A program made the translations under genes and the position numbers. DNA of 64,000 nucleotides, from the NCBI GenBank assembly GCA_019137255.1, contig WPDH01000064.1, positions 186,715 to 250,714 of the forward strand. Reading direction: 5' to 3'. Below are positions 9,105-21,931 of this stretch, one piece after another (position 1 is the stretch's first letter; every line of letters starts with the position of its first letter). The notes below the pieces were generated by a model. The model did not search any database. It was given only the letters and a program-made list of their open reading frames with translations, and was not told the origin of the DNA. This DNA is from Corinectria fuckeliana. Its lineage: Eukaryota > Ascomycota > Sordariomycetes > Hypocreales > Nectriaceae.

Positions 9105-10489
9105 TGCGTGATGGGCCGACGGTTAGTTAATAATTTATACGGACCACCAAAACCAGTTCGAAGAGGGCTCGCTTTGGGAAATGGGGTGGCGTTTGGTTAA
9201 GTGTCTCTGAGACGCTGCTGGAGGCTCCCGCAATCGTTTGTCCCGGGCTAGGATATCTTCATAGAACAAGACGGGACGAAGGCTGGTTGCGGGAGGGAGG
9301 CAAAGGTAGGACGGAACTCCGGAGAATCAACGAGGATCAACGAGAACGGTGTCGGTGGCGGCGTTTCAAAATTAGAAGCTCTGTATTTTGGCACGATAGA
9401 ACAACACGGAAGAACTCTTGCAGGTCTCATATATGGTGTGTGTCGTGGCTGATGAAGCTCTTCTCCGCCCTTAGCTGATGCGTAGGTCTAGATCTGGTTT
9501 GATCTGATCTGATCTGATCTGCCATCCATGTCTCTCGCAGAACTGTTATACGTGGTATTGCTGCGATACCATGGCTTCATGATTAGTAGACAACCGAAAT
9601 GGAGCCAGCGTTTGGACGGAGGTTCAGCGAAGCATGGAAGCTCGGTCTAGTTGGAGGCAGTTGCGAACGTTGCGCGGCCACAGCTGCCTGCCTTACCGCT
9701 ATGACTGACATCGCCGGGTGGAGAGGAGCCAACTTGAAACCCACTGAGCACTAACTTATTAAGATGTCAGGCTACTAGTACTACTATTAGTACTTGAGCT
9801 CTCTGGTAAACTGGGCACAGTTGTAGGTACCAAGGTACGTACGCCGTCTGCTGGGGCAGAACACAAATGTGCTGGGTTCCTCCGTTGCAATTGCGGCCAT
9901 TTAGGCGCTGGGGCGCTGGGGCGGGAGGTGGAAGCCGGCAGAAGCTTCCACTTGTACGTGCCGCTTGCACTCGTCACTGTCATGGTGCCTGTCTTGAACT
10001 TTTGCCTGGTAATTACACTGCATCATACGTAGTGCTCTAGTGCCTGGAGCGCCCTGGTTGCTGAGCTAAGCAGCCAGCCCCTCATGCAATAATATTGTTC
10101 CGTCCCGATCCAGGGGTTTCCGGAGCTGCCATTGGCTCCTCGGTCTCCCAGAGGTGGCGGTCGCCCCGTGAATGACTTGTCAGTGCAGTGCGGTGGTGCT
10201 TGCGGTTCCGGTCCCGAAGGTGGCCTTCTGGACAGCTCAAACCTCGACTCGTCGCCTCAATTCCAACATCTCTCTCCCTCCTCCATCCATCTCCCATCTC
10301 CATCTCTCCCGACTCATTACCACTTCTCCCCCCCCAACCCCCCTCGCTGCGTTCTTGATTTTTTACCTCCCTCTGCAGCCGCCCCCCCCACCGAAAGCCA
10401 TCGTCATAGTCGGCTTTCTCCTCCAGCCTTGCTTCCCCTCCTCCGAAACGGACCAGCATCAGCTTCCGTGAAGCACCACAGCCGACATC
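9105..10489. other. Intergenic region and CDC48 promoter/leader
   Basis: No gene is supported here. A fourfold GATCT repeat lies at 9501-9520. From about 10250 to 10470 the plus strand is strongly pyrimidine-rich (CTCC, CCCCC and CAACC runs), typical of promoters and 5' leaders of highly expressed filamentous-fungal genes, and leads directly to the CDC48 ATG. Confidence 0.55.
9501..9520. repeat. GATCT pentanucleotide repeat, four units
   Basis: Four perfect tandem copies of GATCT, preceded by related words (tagatctg). This is a short microsatellite with no evident function. Confidence 0.8.
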
Positions 10490-13263
10490 ATGGCTCCCAA
10501 GGGTGACGAGCACCCTCACAAGAAGGTCAACCTCAAGTATGTGCGCCCTGCGAGCTCCTCGCGCCTTGTGCACAAGGCAGCTGTGTGATGCACCGTTGCT
10601 AACCCAAGCCGCAGTGACGCTTCTGGCTCTGAGATCAAGCGCGTTAGTACCGACCGCCCTGGGCACCTTGCTGCCTACACGGCCAGACCGGGCTTGAGCT
10701 AACTTTTCCCCCAGGAGGATGACACTGCGACCGCAATTCTGAAGAAGAAGAAGAAGCCCAACCAGTTGATGTAGGTATACTCCGGAGCTCACGCCCACGA
10801 CTGCGATGCTGACCATTGCCAGGGTCACCGATTCCGTCAACGATGACAACAGCATTATCGCCCTGTCCGAGGCCACGATGGATACCCTCCAGCTTTTCCG
10901 CGGCGACACTGTCCTCGTCCGAGGCAAGAAGAGAAAGGACACCGTGCTTATCGTCCTCGCCGACGACGAACTCGATGACGGCAGCGCTCGCATTAACCGA
11001 GTCGTCCGCCACAACCTCCGGGTCAAGCACGGTGACATGATCACCATCCACCCTTGCCCCGATATCAAATATGTCAGTTTCCCCCACACTCTCGGCATCC
11101 TTTGACATGTTGTCTAACCACCTCACAGGCCAAGCGAATTGCCGTTCTCCCCATCGCTGATACTGTCGAGGGTATCACTGGTTCTCTCTTTGACGTTTTC
11201 CTGGCCCCCTACTTCCGGGAAGCCTACCGACCAGTTCGCCAAGGTGACCTCTTCATAGTGCGTGGCGGCATGCGACAAGTCGAGTTCAAAGTCGTCGAGG
11301 TCGACCCCCCAGAGTATGGCATCGTCGCACAAGATACCGTCATCCACTGCGAGGGCGAGCCCATCCAGCGAGACGAGGAGGAGAACAACCTCAACGAGGT
11401 TGGTTACGATGACATTGGTGGCTGCAGAAAGCAGATGGCACAGATCCGAGAGATGGTTGAGCTGCCTCTCCGCCATCCTCAGCTTTTCAAGTCCATTGGC
11501 ATCAAGCCCCCCCGTGGTGTCTTGCTCTATGGTCCTCCTGGTACCGGTAAGACTCTCATGGCTCGAGCTGTCGCCAACGAGACTGGCGCCTTCTTCTTCC
11601 TCATCAACGGCCCTGAGATCATGTCAAAGATGGCTGGTGAGTCCGAGTCGAACCTGCGCAAGGCCTTCGAGGAGGCCGAGAAGAACTCTCCCGCCATCAT
11701 CTTCATCGACGAGATCGACTCTATTGCTCCCAAGCGTGACAAGACCAACGGCGAGGTCGAGCGCCGAGTCGTTTCTCAGCTTCTCACCCTCATGGACGGC
11801 ATGAAGGCCCGCTCCAACGTTGTCGTCATGGCCGCCACCAACAGACCCAACTCTATCGATCCTGCCCTGCGACGTTTCGGTCGATTCGATCGTGAGGTCG
11901 ACATTGGTATCCCCGACCCTACTGGCCGACTGGAGATTCTCCAGATCCACACCAAGAACATGAAGCTGGGCGACGACGTAGATCTGGAGCAGATTGCCTC
12001 CGAGACCCACGGTTACGTCGGTTCGGATGTTGCTGCCCTCTGCTCCGAGGCCGCTATGCAGCAGATTCGTGAGAAGATGGATCTGATTGATCTTGACGAG
12101 GACACCATCGACGCCGAGGTCCTTGACTCCCTTGGCGTGACGATGGAGAATTTCCGATTCGCCCTTGGTGTTTCTAACCCCTCGGCCCTCCGCGAGGTCG
12201 CCGTTGTCGAGGTTCCCAACGTTCGTTGGGAGGATATCGGTGGTCTCGAGACCGTCAAGCAGGATCTCAAGGAGAGCGTCCAGTACCCCGTCGACCATCC
12301 CGAGAAGTTCCTCAAATTTGGTCTCTCGCCCTCGCGTGGTGTTCTGTTCTATGGTCCCCCCGGTACTGGTAAAACTCTGTTGGCCAAGGCTGTTGCCAAC
12401 GAGTGCGCCGCCAACTTCATCTCCGTCAAGGGACCCGAGCTTCTCAGCATGTGGTTCGGTGAGTCTGAGAGCAACATTCGAGACATCTTTGATAAGGCCC
12501 GTGCCGCCGCTCCTTGTGTCGTTTTCCTGGATGAGCTGGATTCTATCGCCAAGGCCCGTGGCGGCTCCATGGGTGATGCCGGCGGTGCCTCTGACCGTGT
12601 TGTCAACCAGCTCCTGACTGGTAAGTGATGATCTCAACATTCAGCAGCGCAATTAACTAACCCTACGCAGAAATGGATGGCATGACCTCCAAGAAGAACG
12701 TCTTCGTCATTGGCGCCACCAACCGACCTGAGCAGCTTGACCCTGCTCTGTGCCGACCTGGTCGTCTCGACTCTCTCATCTACGTGCCTCTGCCTGATGA
12801 GTCCGGTCGCCTTGGCATCCTCAAGGCTCAGCTCCGAAAGACTCCTCTCGCCGATGATATTGACATTGGTTACATTGCCTCCAAGACCCACGGCTTTTCA
12901 GGTGCCGATCTTGGCTTCATCACCCAGCGTGCCGTCAAGGTTGCCATCAAGGAGGCCATCACCCTCGACATTGAGCGTACGAAGGCTCGCGAGGCTGCTG
13001 GTGACGAGATGGATACCGATGAGGATGCTGAGGACCCCGTCCCCGAGCTCACCAAGGCTCACTTTGAGGAAGCCATGCAGAGCGCTCGCCGATCCGTCAC
13101 TGATGTCGAGGTTCGCCGTTACGAAGCCTTCTCTCAGCAGATGAAGAACGCCGGCCCCGGCGCCTTTTTCAAATTCCCCGAGGCCGGGGCTGAGGCTGAC
13201 AATGCTGCCGATGGCGGCAACGCTTTCGGTGACGCTGGCAACGATGATGATCTCTACGACTAA
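10490..13263 (+). CDS. CDC48: CDC48/p97 AAA+ segregase
   Basis: Six exons: 10490-10536, 10615-10642, 10715-10770, 10823-11072, 11129-12620 and 12671-13263. All joins are GT-AG and in phase, giving 821 residues, the normal CDC48 length. The protein extracts ubiquitylated clients from membranes, chromatin and complexes (ERAD, proteasome delivery) with Ufd1-Npl4 and other cofactors. In order it has the N domain (VTDSVNDDNSIIALSEATM), D1 with Walker A GPPGTGKT at about residue 262, Walker B IIFIDEIDSIAPKRD and arginine-finger region RRFGRFDREVDIG, then D2 with Walker A at about residue 536, the aromatic pore motif MWFGESESN, Walker B VVFLDELDSIAKARGG and the sensor region. The acidic tail ends DDDLYD, close to the conserved C-terminus that binds PUB/PUL cofactors. 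The first three exons are very short (47, 28 and 56 nt), a common pattern for fungal CDC48 that makes the start easy to misannotate. A pyrimidine-rich leader precedes the ATG. Confidence 0.98.
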
Positions 13264-14079
13264 GGTGGCAATGGCTAATCGGACACGGCCTGGAGGGTCC
13301 CCTGTATTCTAATATTTTCGCGCCCGTACATCTCTGCATTGGCTTGCACACAGCTAGTGAGTCGGATCTCATCCATGAACACTTCTCGAGGCTGGTATCT
13401 GGACTGGGAGTTGGTAGAATGGTAGACGCGGAGGGATTTGCGACTTGGGCCTGGCACGTGCTTGCGCGTGGCCGTCTAATGCGATGGACCAGGCGAAACC
13501 AGCTTGTGGATTCAAATTCTGCTGCTCACCTGGACGCGATGGGGTTTTTGCTTTGATAGATGATGAAATTGATTCCCTCTTATGAATGTACCTTGAAGCC
13601 ATGACCATTGTGCTATGAAGAATCGATCGATCGATATGCGCTTGAACAATTTGAGAGGCTATTCATGTTGTGTATTGAGGCTGAGGCGCTGTGGCCCCTT
13701 GTCGTAGCATCCATGCACAGAGGTAGATTGGGAAGATGGGGTAGAGATTAATATAAGTCTATATCTGTTTCATGCATGAGTTCATATCCATTTTGGTATC
13801 GTCTTCCTCCGCTACTCATGGAGGGAGCCCATGTTGTTTGATGGCTCCTGTCGGCCCGTACAGGACGCCGATTCCGCTCCGATGCCAGCCCAGCTGGCCA
13901 GGTTTCCTCTCGTCTCAAGGCCTATACTACTCTAAGTAAATTCAGTGCGCATGCAAGCTCGTCGCTTCGGCTTGCTACTCTTCTCATCATAGCCGTGCCC
14001 ACCCGTCCCCATTGTCGTTGAAGCTCCCTCACTCACACCGTCTTCGTGGCTCCTCGCGCTGCTGCGCTTCATCTAACCC
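13264..14079. other. Convergent 3' intergenic region
   Basis: This is the space between the CDC48 stop (+) and the stop of the unknown minus-strand gene. It is more AT-rich than the genes and includes repeated ATCG words (gaatcgatcgatcgat at 13620-13635). No coding signal is seen. Confidence 0.5.
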
Positions 14080-14674
14080 CTAAGTAGTGCTCTTCTCTTC
14101 AATCTCACAGACGGCCTCGAGGCTCTCGCGCGTGACGCGCAAAGCCTCTTCGATGACGGACTCGGGCACGGCGAGGCCATGTTTGCTGTCGGCACCCTTG
14201 GCGTCGCCGTTAGTAGCGGCCTTACTGCTGCCGTTGGCGCTCGAGGAGGCCGGGTTGAGGGCGGAGTCGTGACGGACATCCTCGAGCACGCGGTGCAGGA
14301 GGGCGGGGAAGGTTGTGATCTCGCCAGAGCGTAGGAGGGCGAGGGCGTGGGTTTGGATGGCGGTTGGCCAGTTGGTGGAGTGGGAGTGGAGGGAGTGGAG
14401 GAGAGCTTCCTGGATCCTAGATTGGAGGGGATGTCAGCTACAAGACGAATGAGCGCGTGTGTGGCAGGTCCATGGTATATCATGAAAGAGCGTAGCGGGT
14501 ATACGGACGGCCGCCGAGAAGGCCGACCAACCAGGGAGGAACGCACTTGGCAACGTGCCCATCACGCAGCAGGACGGTGTTGATCTGGGAGCGCAGATCG
14601 GGATCGAGGGTAGCGGGAGTGTAGTTGGCGGCACTTGGGGGGACCTTCAGCGGGGTCGTCGGAGGGTTCGACAT
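14080..14674 (-). CDS. Small two-exon protein of unknown function
   Basis: Exon 1 is 14547-14674 (ATG at 14674) and exon 2 is 14080-14416, separated by a 130-bp intron (gtgcgt donor, atctag acceptor). The splice restores the frame exactly (AA|G = Lys) and gives 154 residues. The N-terminus is Pro/Thr-rich (MSNPPTTPLKVPPSAANY), followed by a helical region from DLRSQINTVLLRDGHVAK across the junction to IQEALLHSLHSHSTNWPTAI and ALALLRSGEITTFPALLHRVLEDVR. A low-complexity Ser/Ala/Asn/Gly linker leads to a final helix (SVIEEALRVTRESLEAVCEIEE). This looks like a soluble helical adaptor or complex subunit. I do not recognise the family with confidence. There is a faint resemblance to the helical hairpin of ENY2/Sus1-type proteins, which I would not use for annotation. 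It is convergent with CDC48. Confidence 0.75.
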
Positions 14675-15108
14675 GGCGATGGGCTGTTGAAGACGGCTGT
14701 GGCGGACAGAGTTGGTGGATGAATGGGTGTTAGATCGTGGCGAGGGGCGCGTAGAAGGGACGAGGACCGGAAGCTTCCCGCAAACGACGAGAAGCTAGAG
14801 GTTATTCGAAGGGGAAAAGGGACCAAAGCTCTCTTCTGCAACGGAAGCCCTGGCGCTTCGCTTCGCCAAGAACGATGTCGTCCGCTGGACGGGTCTAGCT
14901 TGGATCGAGTGACGTCGAGAGCCCGGGACGGGCGATGGAGGAAAAAAAAAAAAAAAAGCACCGAAGGAGATTGGATCGGTTTGCCGACACGCTGACTCGC
15001 TCGTGCTCTGCGCGAGATTGGGATCCGGCCTCGGCGATGGGGGAGCGACACGCGGGTTAAAGCCAGCAAGTTTTCGTGGTTGTTGCTCGCAGAGTGGCGA
15101 GGCTGAGG

Positions 15109-15123
15109 GCGCGCGCGCGCGCG
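15109..15123. repeat. GC dinucleotide repeat
   Basis: A run of alternating G and C, a potential Z-DNA-forming tract, in non-coding DNA upstream of the unknown minus-strand gene at 14.67 kb. Confidence 0.8.
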
Positions 15124-18100
15124 TGGGTTTAGGGCGGAGGGAAGGTTTTCAGGGTGCGCCGCAAGGCTGAGGCAGCACAGGCACAAGTGTGCCACCGAAG
15201 AAGGAAGGAAGGGTGGAGCTTCCGATTTTCCTGGGGCGGCCGAGGTGGAAGGGGGAAGGGGAAGGGGAAGGAGGCAGCTGGGCCAATCAGGTGCATCAAG
15301 TTAGGTACGGCCTCGACAGGGGTGTGGGAAGGAAGGGGAGGAGGGCTTCGGAGCGGGATTGGTGGGGCCCCTGTTTGTGGGATGGGATGGGATGAATGAC
15401 GGGCATTAAGAGCACGAAATGGTAGGAAACTTTGCTCAGGAAAGAAGGGATTCGGCTGCTTCCAGGTTCTGGGACGAGGGTGCGGATACAAACGACGAGG
15501 GTATGTAAAGTGCCTAGGACAGTCCTTCGTAACGAATATAGATGCCCGTGAAGCACAGGGAGACCGCTTTTGACCAAGTTCTCTAGGTCTACAAGCATAT
15601 CAATCAGACCGCGCGGTTCCTTGGATGATGACAGCACACGCGCCTTCTAGCAAAAAGGAGAAGGGCGAGAGGTTGAGTTGCGTACTACCGCTGAGGGAGC
15701 CGCAGAATGCAGCAAGTAAGCAGTTGTGAGAAGCCCACCGCCCCATCACTCCCATATTGTTTGAACATCTCCGAGCCCTTCCGTGCCGGCTGTACAGCTG
15801 AAGAAAAAGAGTAATGTCCACAGGTAGAATCTTTTGTTCGGCATAGGGATCGCAACTCGACAAGTAACAATACACACAACCCTCAATACTGCACGCTTCC
15901 CAACTCACACCCGACGTCCTGCAGTGAATAAAGACGTACTTGGGCCAGACAGACTCGGCGCCTCTAGCAACAAAGTACATCCAGATACATTCACCTCCTT
16001 TTTCAGAACTGTACTACTCGTCCGTTTAGTAGAATCTACGAAGCAGATTTCCCCTCTCTTTACTCGGCCGACGTTATTTCCAACTATGCCTAGCGAAGTC
16101 CCGTCTTACCTGGCTCTCGGCCTTCTTCTCTTCCTGTTTGCCACTACAATAACCACGTCTTGTCACCGCCACGTCCATCACCATAGCAGGCCGTACCATA
16201 TCCTCTTTAGGCACTGGCACCTATGCACTCTGCCTGGAACACAAAGTCATCTGGAGGGGGATGGTGCCATATGGAGAGATACTGGGGTCGTCGAGGGTCC
16301 TTTGCAGCAGCTTCCCAGCAGAAGCATGCTGGAAGATTTAATACTAATGTAGATGCCGACTTTCCGTCAACAGATATACTTATGTAATGTCCTTTCAGGG
16401 AACACCCCCTTGATACAAAATTCGGTTTACTTCCTCTAGGAAGGGTCTCCAGTTTCTTCCCTATACTACAGGTAGTGTAGTTGGTGGCAACCCCTTCAAG
16501 GAACCGCCCCCAACTTACCCTATACCATAACATAGCTTCGACTCTAAAAGCTCCGATGGCATCATTTCCTCGTTTGTGTAACAACAACCACTTCACCTAG
16601 ACTTCACCTAAACTTCGAGTAAGTAATCAATTCCTCCCTACTTCTTGCTCACACCACCTTGCCGCCGGCAAAACTCGTCGATGTCACCGGAGAGATTTGA
16701 CTCGGGTAGGGCTGGGCTCGGCGGGCGTAGCTCCTCCGCCCCGGCGTCGGTACCCGATGGCTATCGACACCCATTGATTAACCAACACCAACACCAACAC
16801 CAGCCTCCGACAACGACACCACTGCCCTCCGACCGATGCATACACCCGCAAAGAGGTGTCCTGTGCGCATCGAGGTGACACGGGCTGGTCTCAGGCCCAA
16901 CCATCCGTTCCCATGTCCCCCGTAAGCGAGTAACTACATCCCACGACCGTGCCGTCAACGACCGTTCCTTTGTTGCCCTTCCTAGCATTCCCGACCGATA
17001 TCGCCATGTATTCGTCGTCATCTCCTAGAATTAGAAAATCGCCCACGCCAGGACCCTGGCGGCTTCTGGAAGCAAGAAGTGCTCCAGAAATCCTACGTAG
17101 CCAGAGGCCGGCCCGCGGCCCGGCCCGTAAGGATACCCGGTATTGGATCATCCGGGACCTGCTCTTTGGCCGTCTCTCACCCATACACCGACAAACCATG
17201 ACGCTGTTGGCAGCGGTCCGGAAGTATGTATCGTACCCCGTAGGCCTACCGCGTTTGCCCCTTCCGGAAGTCCTTGTCTTACCTCGTCCGCGGAAGCCCG
17301 CCACTTCCACCGGCTCTTCTCCACCCCGCGCTGCACGCCCGTTCCCTGGCCCCGTCACATGAGCCCCTGCGGCCGCGAGATGAGATGACCTAGATAGAGC
17401 AAACATTCGAAGTTTCCTAGAGAAGGAGGAGGGGGGGCGTCCCCAGACCCCGGATCACCCGGCAGCCGCCCGACCTTCCCTAGGCGGTGAGGAACAAAGC
17501 AACACCGACCACTTGAACGGGAGCGCACCTCACCGACCCTGTAAGAACCGAAAGCCGAGATAGGGGCGCTGACCGCTCCTCGACGCACGACGTTGACTAG
17601 GGATCCTTCCGGTGTTTATTCTGCCGATATCTTGCTAATGGATGGCAAGGCGATGGTGAATCCTGCGCGACCTGTAGCACCTTGTTTAAGACTGGGCTAA
17701 TGGACTTGTGTCTTGACATTGGTGCACCTATCTCGTTCTGTACTTCGTAAGGTAGTCATGTTCTAGGCAACTCACATTAGAAGTTAGGGCCTGTGAGAAA
17801 GCTGCTGAGCCGAGGTTGTAAACAATTATTACTCCGGAATTCGTGAATCTTCACAGAGTCGACAACATCAGTAAGCTGTATTGGTTGGCCTGTCGGTTTT
17901 TTTTTTCGCCAACCGCCATTCATCCTCGCTCTACGCGAGGGAAATTGTGATCCTGCAAAGCCCCATCCCCCCCCAATGGCTCCCTGACTACCAGACGGGC
18001 GCAACCAGAGACGATGGAGCCAAGGCCAGCAAGGGCTTGGGGTCAAGGTTGACGACATACGAAGTAGGCAGTTTGACCACGACAAGGTCACAACAACGCC

Positions 18101-21100
18101 CCGTCGAACTTCCCTGCTCGCCTTGCAATCACACTCAGACGCCACAGAGTTGGCGATGTTATATCGAACGGAACTAATGCCGGTGCATTCGTCCCGGCTG
18201 GATGTCTAAAAGACCGCCGTCCTGCAAGGGCGCAACTAGGGAGCGCAGCGGAGAATTACCTGTGTCCTATGAGAACGGATGGAAGGGACACACCGTGCCA
18301 TGGAATTCGCCGCTGGTGGACAACAGACCAATCGCCTTGACGAGAGAGGAGAATGATGAGGAAAGAGAAAACAACTGGCGTGTGGGCTGAAGATCCTATA
18401 ACTAGGAGACCCCGTCTTAGAGTAGGTCAATATCTGACTAGTCCCTTAACCGAAGCTCGGAAGCAGTAGGGTAGACTATGTCGTACACCACGTTGCTTTT
18501 TTCGATCAAAATGTCGTTCTGTCAGATTCCCCCAGCGGTCCGAGATATGAGACATTTGCTGGCCAAGCGCTCAGGAAGACTGGCCATCTGTCACACAGCC
18601 ATCCATCACACAGTCAACGCCTGGAAGTGCCACGTCTGGCCGCAGCCAAGCTCTCGGCAAGGGGCACCACTCTTGATTCTTTTGGTGGGCAGTCTGGGCC
18701 TATTGGGTAGCGTCCCGTAAGCTTGTGTTACCGCAGTGCTGCTGCCGAAGCTCGGGACCAACCCTATTTGCCATGCCGCCCTGTTGGAAGTTCTCGACGA
18801 ACGATCCACCCGGGGCGGCATCGCCGGGTTAAGGCGTGGGGTCTACCGCGCCAAGCCCAACTAAGGGCATGCCCCAGCTTGGTCATGTCCCAGTGACCGA
18901 GTGTACGGGATAGAGGAACGCGGGACAACTGCCTCAATGCGATGCGGCTGAAATGTTCGAGGGGGTCGGTCGCCATGTGGGGGATCAACGCAAGCGTGTA
19001 CTTCGTGCGTACGACGTACTGTAGTAGGTATGTACAGACGTACTACGTAGGGGCACACAAGAGCGTGTTGGGTGTAGTGGGTGGGACCTGGGCAGCTGGG
19101 GCATTCTCGACAAGTCTCCCGGGTCCCTTGCAAGCACCACTGCCGACGTCCCACAGCACTGCACGCACGCGCCCCGAAAGCTGTGACAAGGCGGCCACAC
19201 GCACGCTTCCCCGGAAAATCAAGGCCACCTCGCCTCGCATATGGAGTGCATTCGGTTGCATGGTGCGAGAACGTACAATGACGTCCGAGAAGTTCTGATC
19301 TGCTTAGTCACAGGCACGGGCCTTCGAGCAACAGGCGTCCGCATCGTGTCTCATCAGTCGGTATTCGTGGGAAGTTTATGCCTGGATACCGGGCAAGTTT
19401 TCCTTAGCCTGCCACCCAGCGTGTCAGCAATCCAGGGAACAACCTAATGGTTGGCAGCCTGAGATAAGAGAACTGGCTGAGAAGCCCTCCACTTTGTTGC
19501 GCTGTAGCATGCCACGTAGCGGCATCGCATGTGAGCCGCAGGAAGAGGTGAGCCAACGACTGGTTGATGAACGAAGCTCCTGTGGTGGAGGATTTTGATA
19601 GGTACAGAACAGCCCAGTGGCGAGCGGTTCAGCGATCCCGAGACGGGCATCGAGTTGCGTAAAGATGGAATGATCCACAGGCTGGTGGCTTGTGTGGCTC
19701 TAGTTCAGCGGAAGCAACCCGTGTCTAACAAAGGAATGCGGTTGACTACCGAGCTGGGGAAGAGGCCAGCTGCATCCGTAGACGGGCTGCGACCTACAAG
19801 CTGTCCTAGCAGCTGAAGCCAAAGGTAATGCAAAAGGCACGTAGGTTAAGTCGGCGACAGATACGGAGTACAGGGATCTGGACAGTTCTGTGGATCGTGG
19901 GTATGGACGGCATCCATTCAGTAGCCTGTGGCCGGGGTCATTGTGGAGATGGCGAGTGGTCGACGCGGAAAGCCAGATGGTGTTTGAGGTAACTCGGCGC
20001 CGTGGCCCCCGATGCCATGGCTTTATTAGCCTTTGTGGTGGTCGAGCGACAAGGGGTTGGATCGGCGAGAGACGACCTGTCATTTTTTATTTGGCGATGG
20101 AGGGCCCACCGGATTGACCGGTAGAGCCAGGGGCCTAACTGGAGCGTGGCTTATCGAGAGAAAGGGCTTCGGACGTCGGTTGGTTCACAACGAACGGAGA
20201 CGGGAACCGGGAGCCGGGGCGAAGCGAAGGCTTAACGTTAATCTGAGCTGGATGGTACCAGACACGGCTTTGACGGAAGAAAATGTCGAGTAGCCGACGG
20301 CATGAGTGCGTATGCGTGTAGAAAACGAGAAGGATGGTGAAAGGTGAGAGGTGAGAGGCGAGAGGTGAGAGGTGGTGGGAGGGAGGTGAGAGAAGAGGAG
20401 AGTAACCTCGACGAGAGAGGGACTAGAGCTACTGATGCCGCGCCGGCAGTGGAGATGTGAGGTGTGATCGAGAACGATGGACGGAGGATGCTTCGACGAG
20501 TGGGAGAAGGAGGTGAAGTTTGAAGGTGGAGGTGGAGGTGGAAGTGGAGGCGGCGACGGAGGGAATGCGATTCAAGGGTTTGTCTTCTAAAGATAATCGG
20601 AGGCAAGCAGTTGGTGGCAGAAAGACTCACCGGTAGTCCCTGCCGCAGGTTTCCCCATGTTGAGGTGAAACCGTTGGACACCGCTTGGGGGGGAGCAAGC
20701 AGTCAGCATTGATGTGAGTCGTTCAGAGTGGGCATGGAAATGATGACACTGGCAAATGGCAAATGGCAAATGGAAAATCCGGCATTGACGCGGGAGACGT
20801 CGCATTAAGAAGGCACGTTTCCAGCGGCCTGCCGGCATCCACGAGGCCGTTAACAGGCGGCTGCCACCTATCAAGACACTGACCGACGCCTGCGACACCC
20901 GCAGAACACAGCAACACATTACAACACACTGCAATAATGTGACTGCGGCAATGCCGAAACGGGCCAGGTACAGCTGGGCAGCTCTTGGAAACCGACAGCC
21001 TTCACACTATGTCTGGCACACCTGAGCTCTCGCTCCTACGAGGTAGACACCATCACCCGCCCACCGGTGAGGCCTAGCGGGCAGGCGGGCGGGCAGGCAT

Positions 21101-21902
21101 GCTGGGTATAGCATCGAGAAAATGTTAGCTGTCATATCTCGACTTGGGCAACTCGCAGATGCAGAGATGACACCACCACTACCACCACAACCATCACCAC
21201 CACCCTCGGGCCTCATGCATCACCTCTACCGCCACTTCTACCGCCACCCCTCCAAATTCTAGTCTCTGGAGATGCGGGGTCTTGTGTGCTTGAGACAAGG
21301 GGACTGACTGATATGACTGATCTATGCAGCTTGATGCAGATGAGAGACGACGAAGTTATCCATCGCTCCACGTCCCTCCAGCTCTCCATTCTCCCCAGCC
21401 TGTGATACCCTTCACCTGCTTTGCTACCAGAAGTGTTCGTTTACCCCGGATCCCAAGGGTTTCCGAGGGTCGTTCACAGTCGCCGCCGGTTGGCCGTTCA
21501 TTGATGGGAGGAGTCTACCATCCAGCCAAGCTACCGGCAATAATAACAGTTGAATAATTTCCCAAATGACAACCTCCCTGTCAGGCTCACTTTCAATATT
21601 GGGCCGGTCCCTCCATGTAGTCTACTGGGCTGGGGCGCACCGGCGCTGGGCCGTTGGCCACTTGAACAAGCACTAGGATCGCGACGGAGCGGCTCTTTGA
21701 GCCTTGGCTGGCGAGTAAGGGTGGAGGGGCGACCATCCGGCTGGCCTCACAAATATGTGCTAATTACGGTACGGTTACCTAGCCTGGCTGGGTCACGCAC
21801 GCAGCAGCCAGTTCCATCGTTCATCCCAATTCATGGCTGGCCGGCGCCGTGACTTGGGGATGGGACAGGTGACGTGGATATCAGCATTCCTGATCCAACC
21901 GG

Positions 21903-21931
21903 TTTTGTTTGATTTTGTTTGATTTTGTTTG
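21903..21931. repeat. TTTTGTTTGA decanucleotide tandem repeat
   Basis: Nearly three perfect copies of a 10-bp unit (ttttgtttga). It lies in gene-free DNA and no function is apparent. Confidence 0.8.

Noticed and set aside
10150..10165. A GGTGGCGGTCGCC word upstream of CDC48, resembling the yeast proteasome-associated element
   Set aside because: It differs from GGTGGCAAA at the critical last bases and the regulator is not conserved in filamentous fungi in the same form.
14440..14674. Resemblance of the small unknown protein to ENY2/Sus1
   Set aside because: Only a few positions of the helical hairpin agree, the protein is longer, and the characteristic C-terminal part is missing.
16086..16352. 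A short frame starting MPSEVPSYLALGLLLFLF with a hydrophobic stretch
   Set aside because: It has one predicted helix only, no family match, a poor C-terminal part and no splice or promoter support. It could be a small secreted or membrane peptide but cannot be supported.
20255..20655. A possible two-exon minus-strand small gene starting MGKPAAGTT
   Set aside because: A gtgagt/ctttag pair is present, but the product is dominated by Ser/Thr repeats from a CACCTC microsatellite and is not recognisable.
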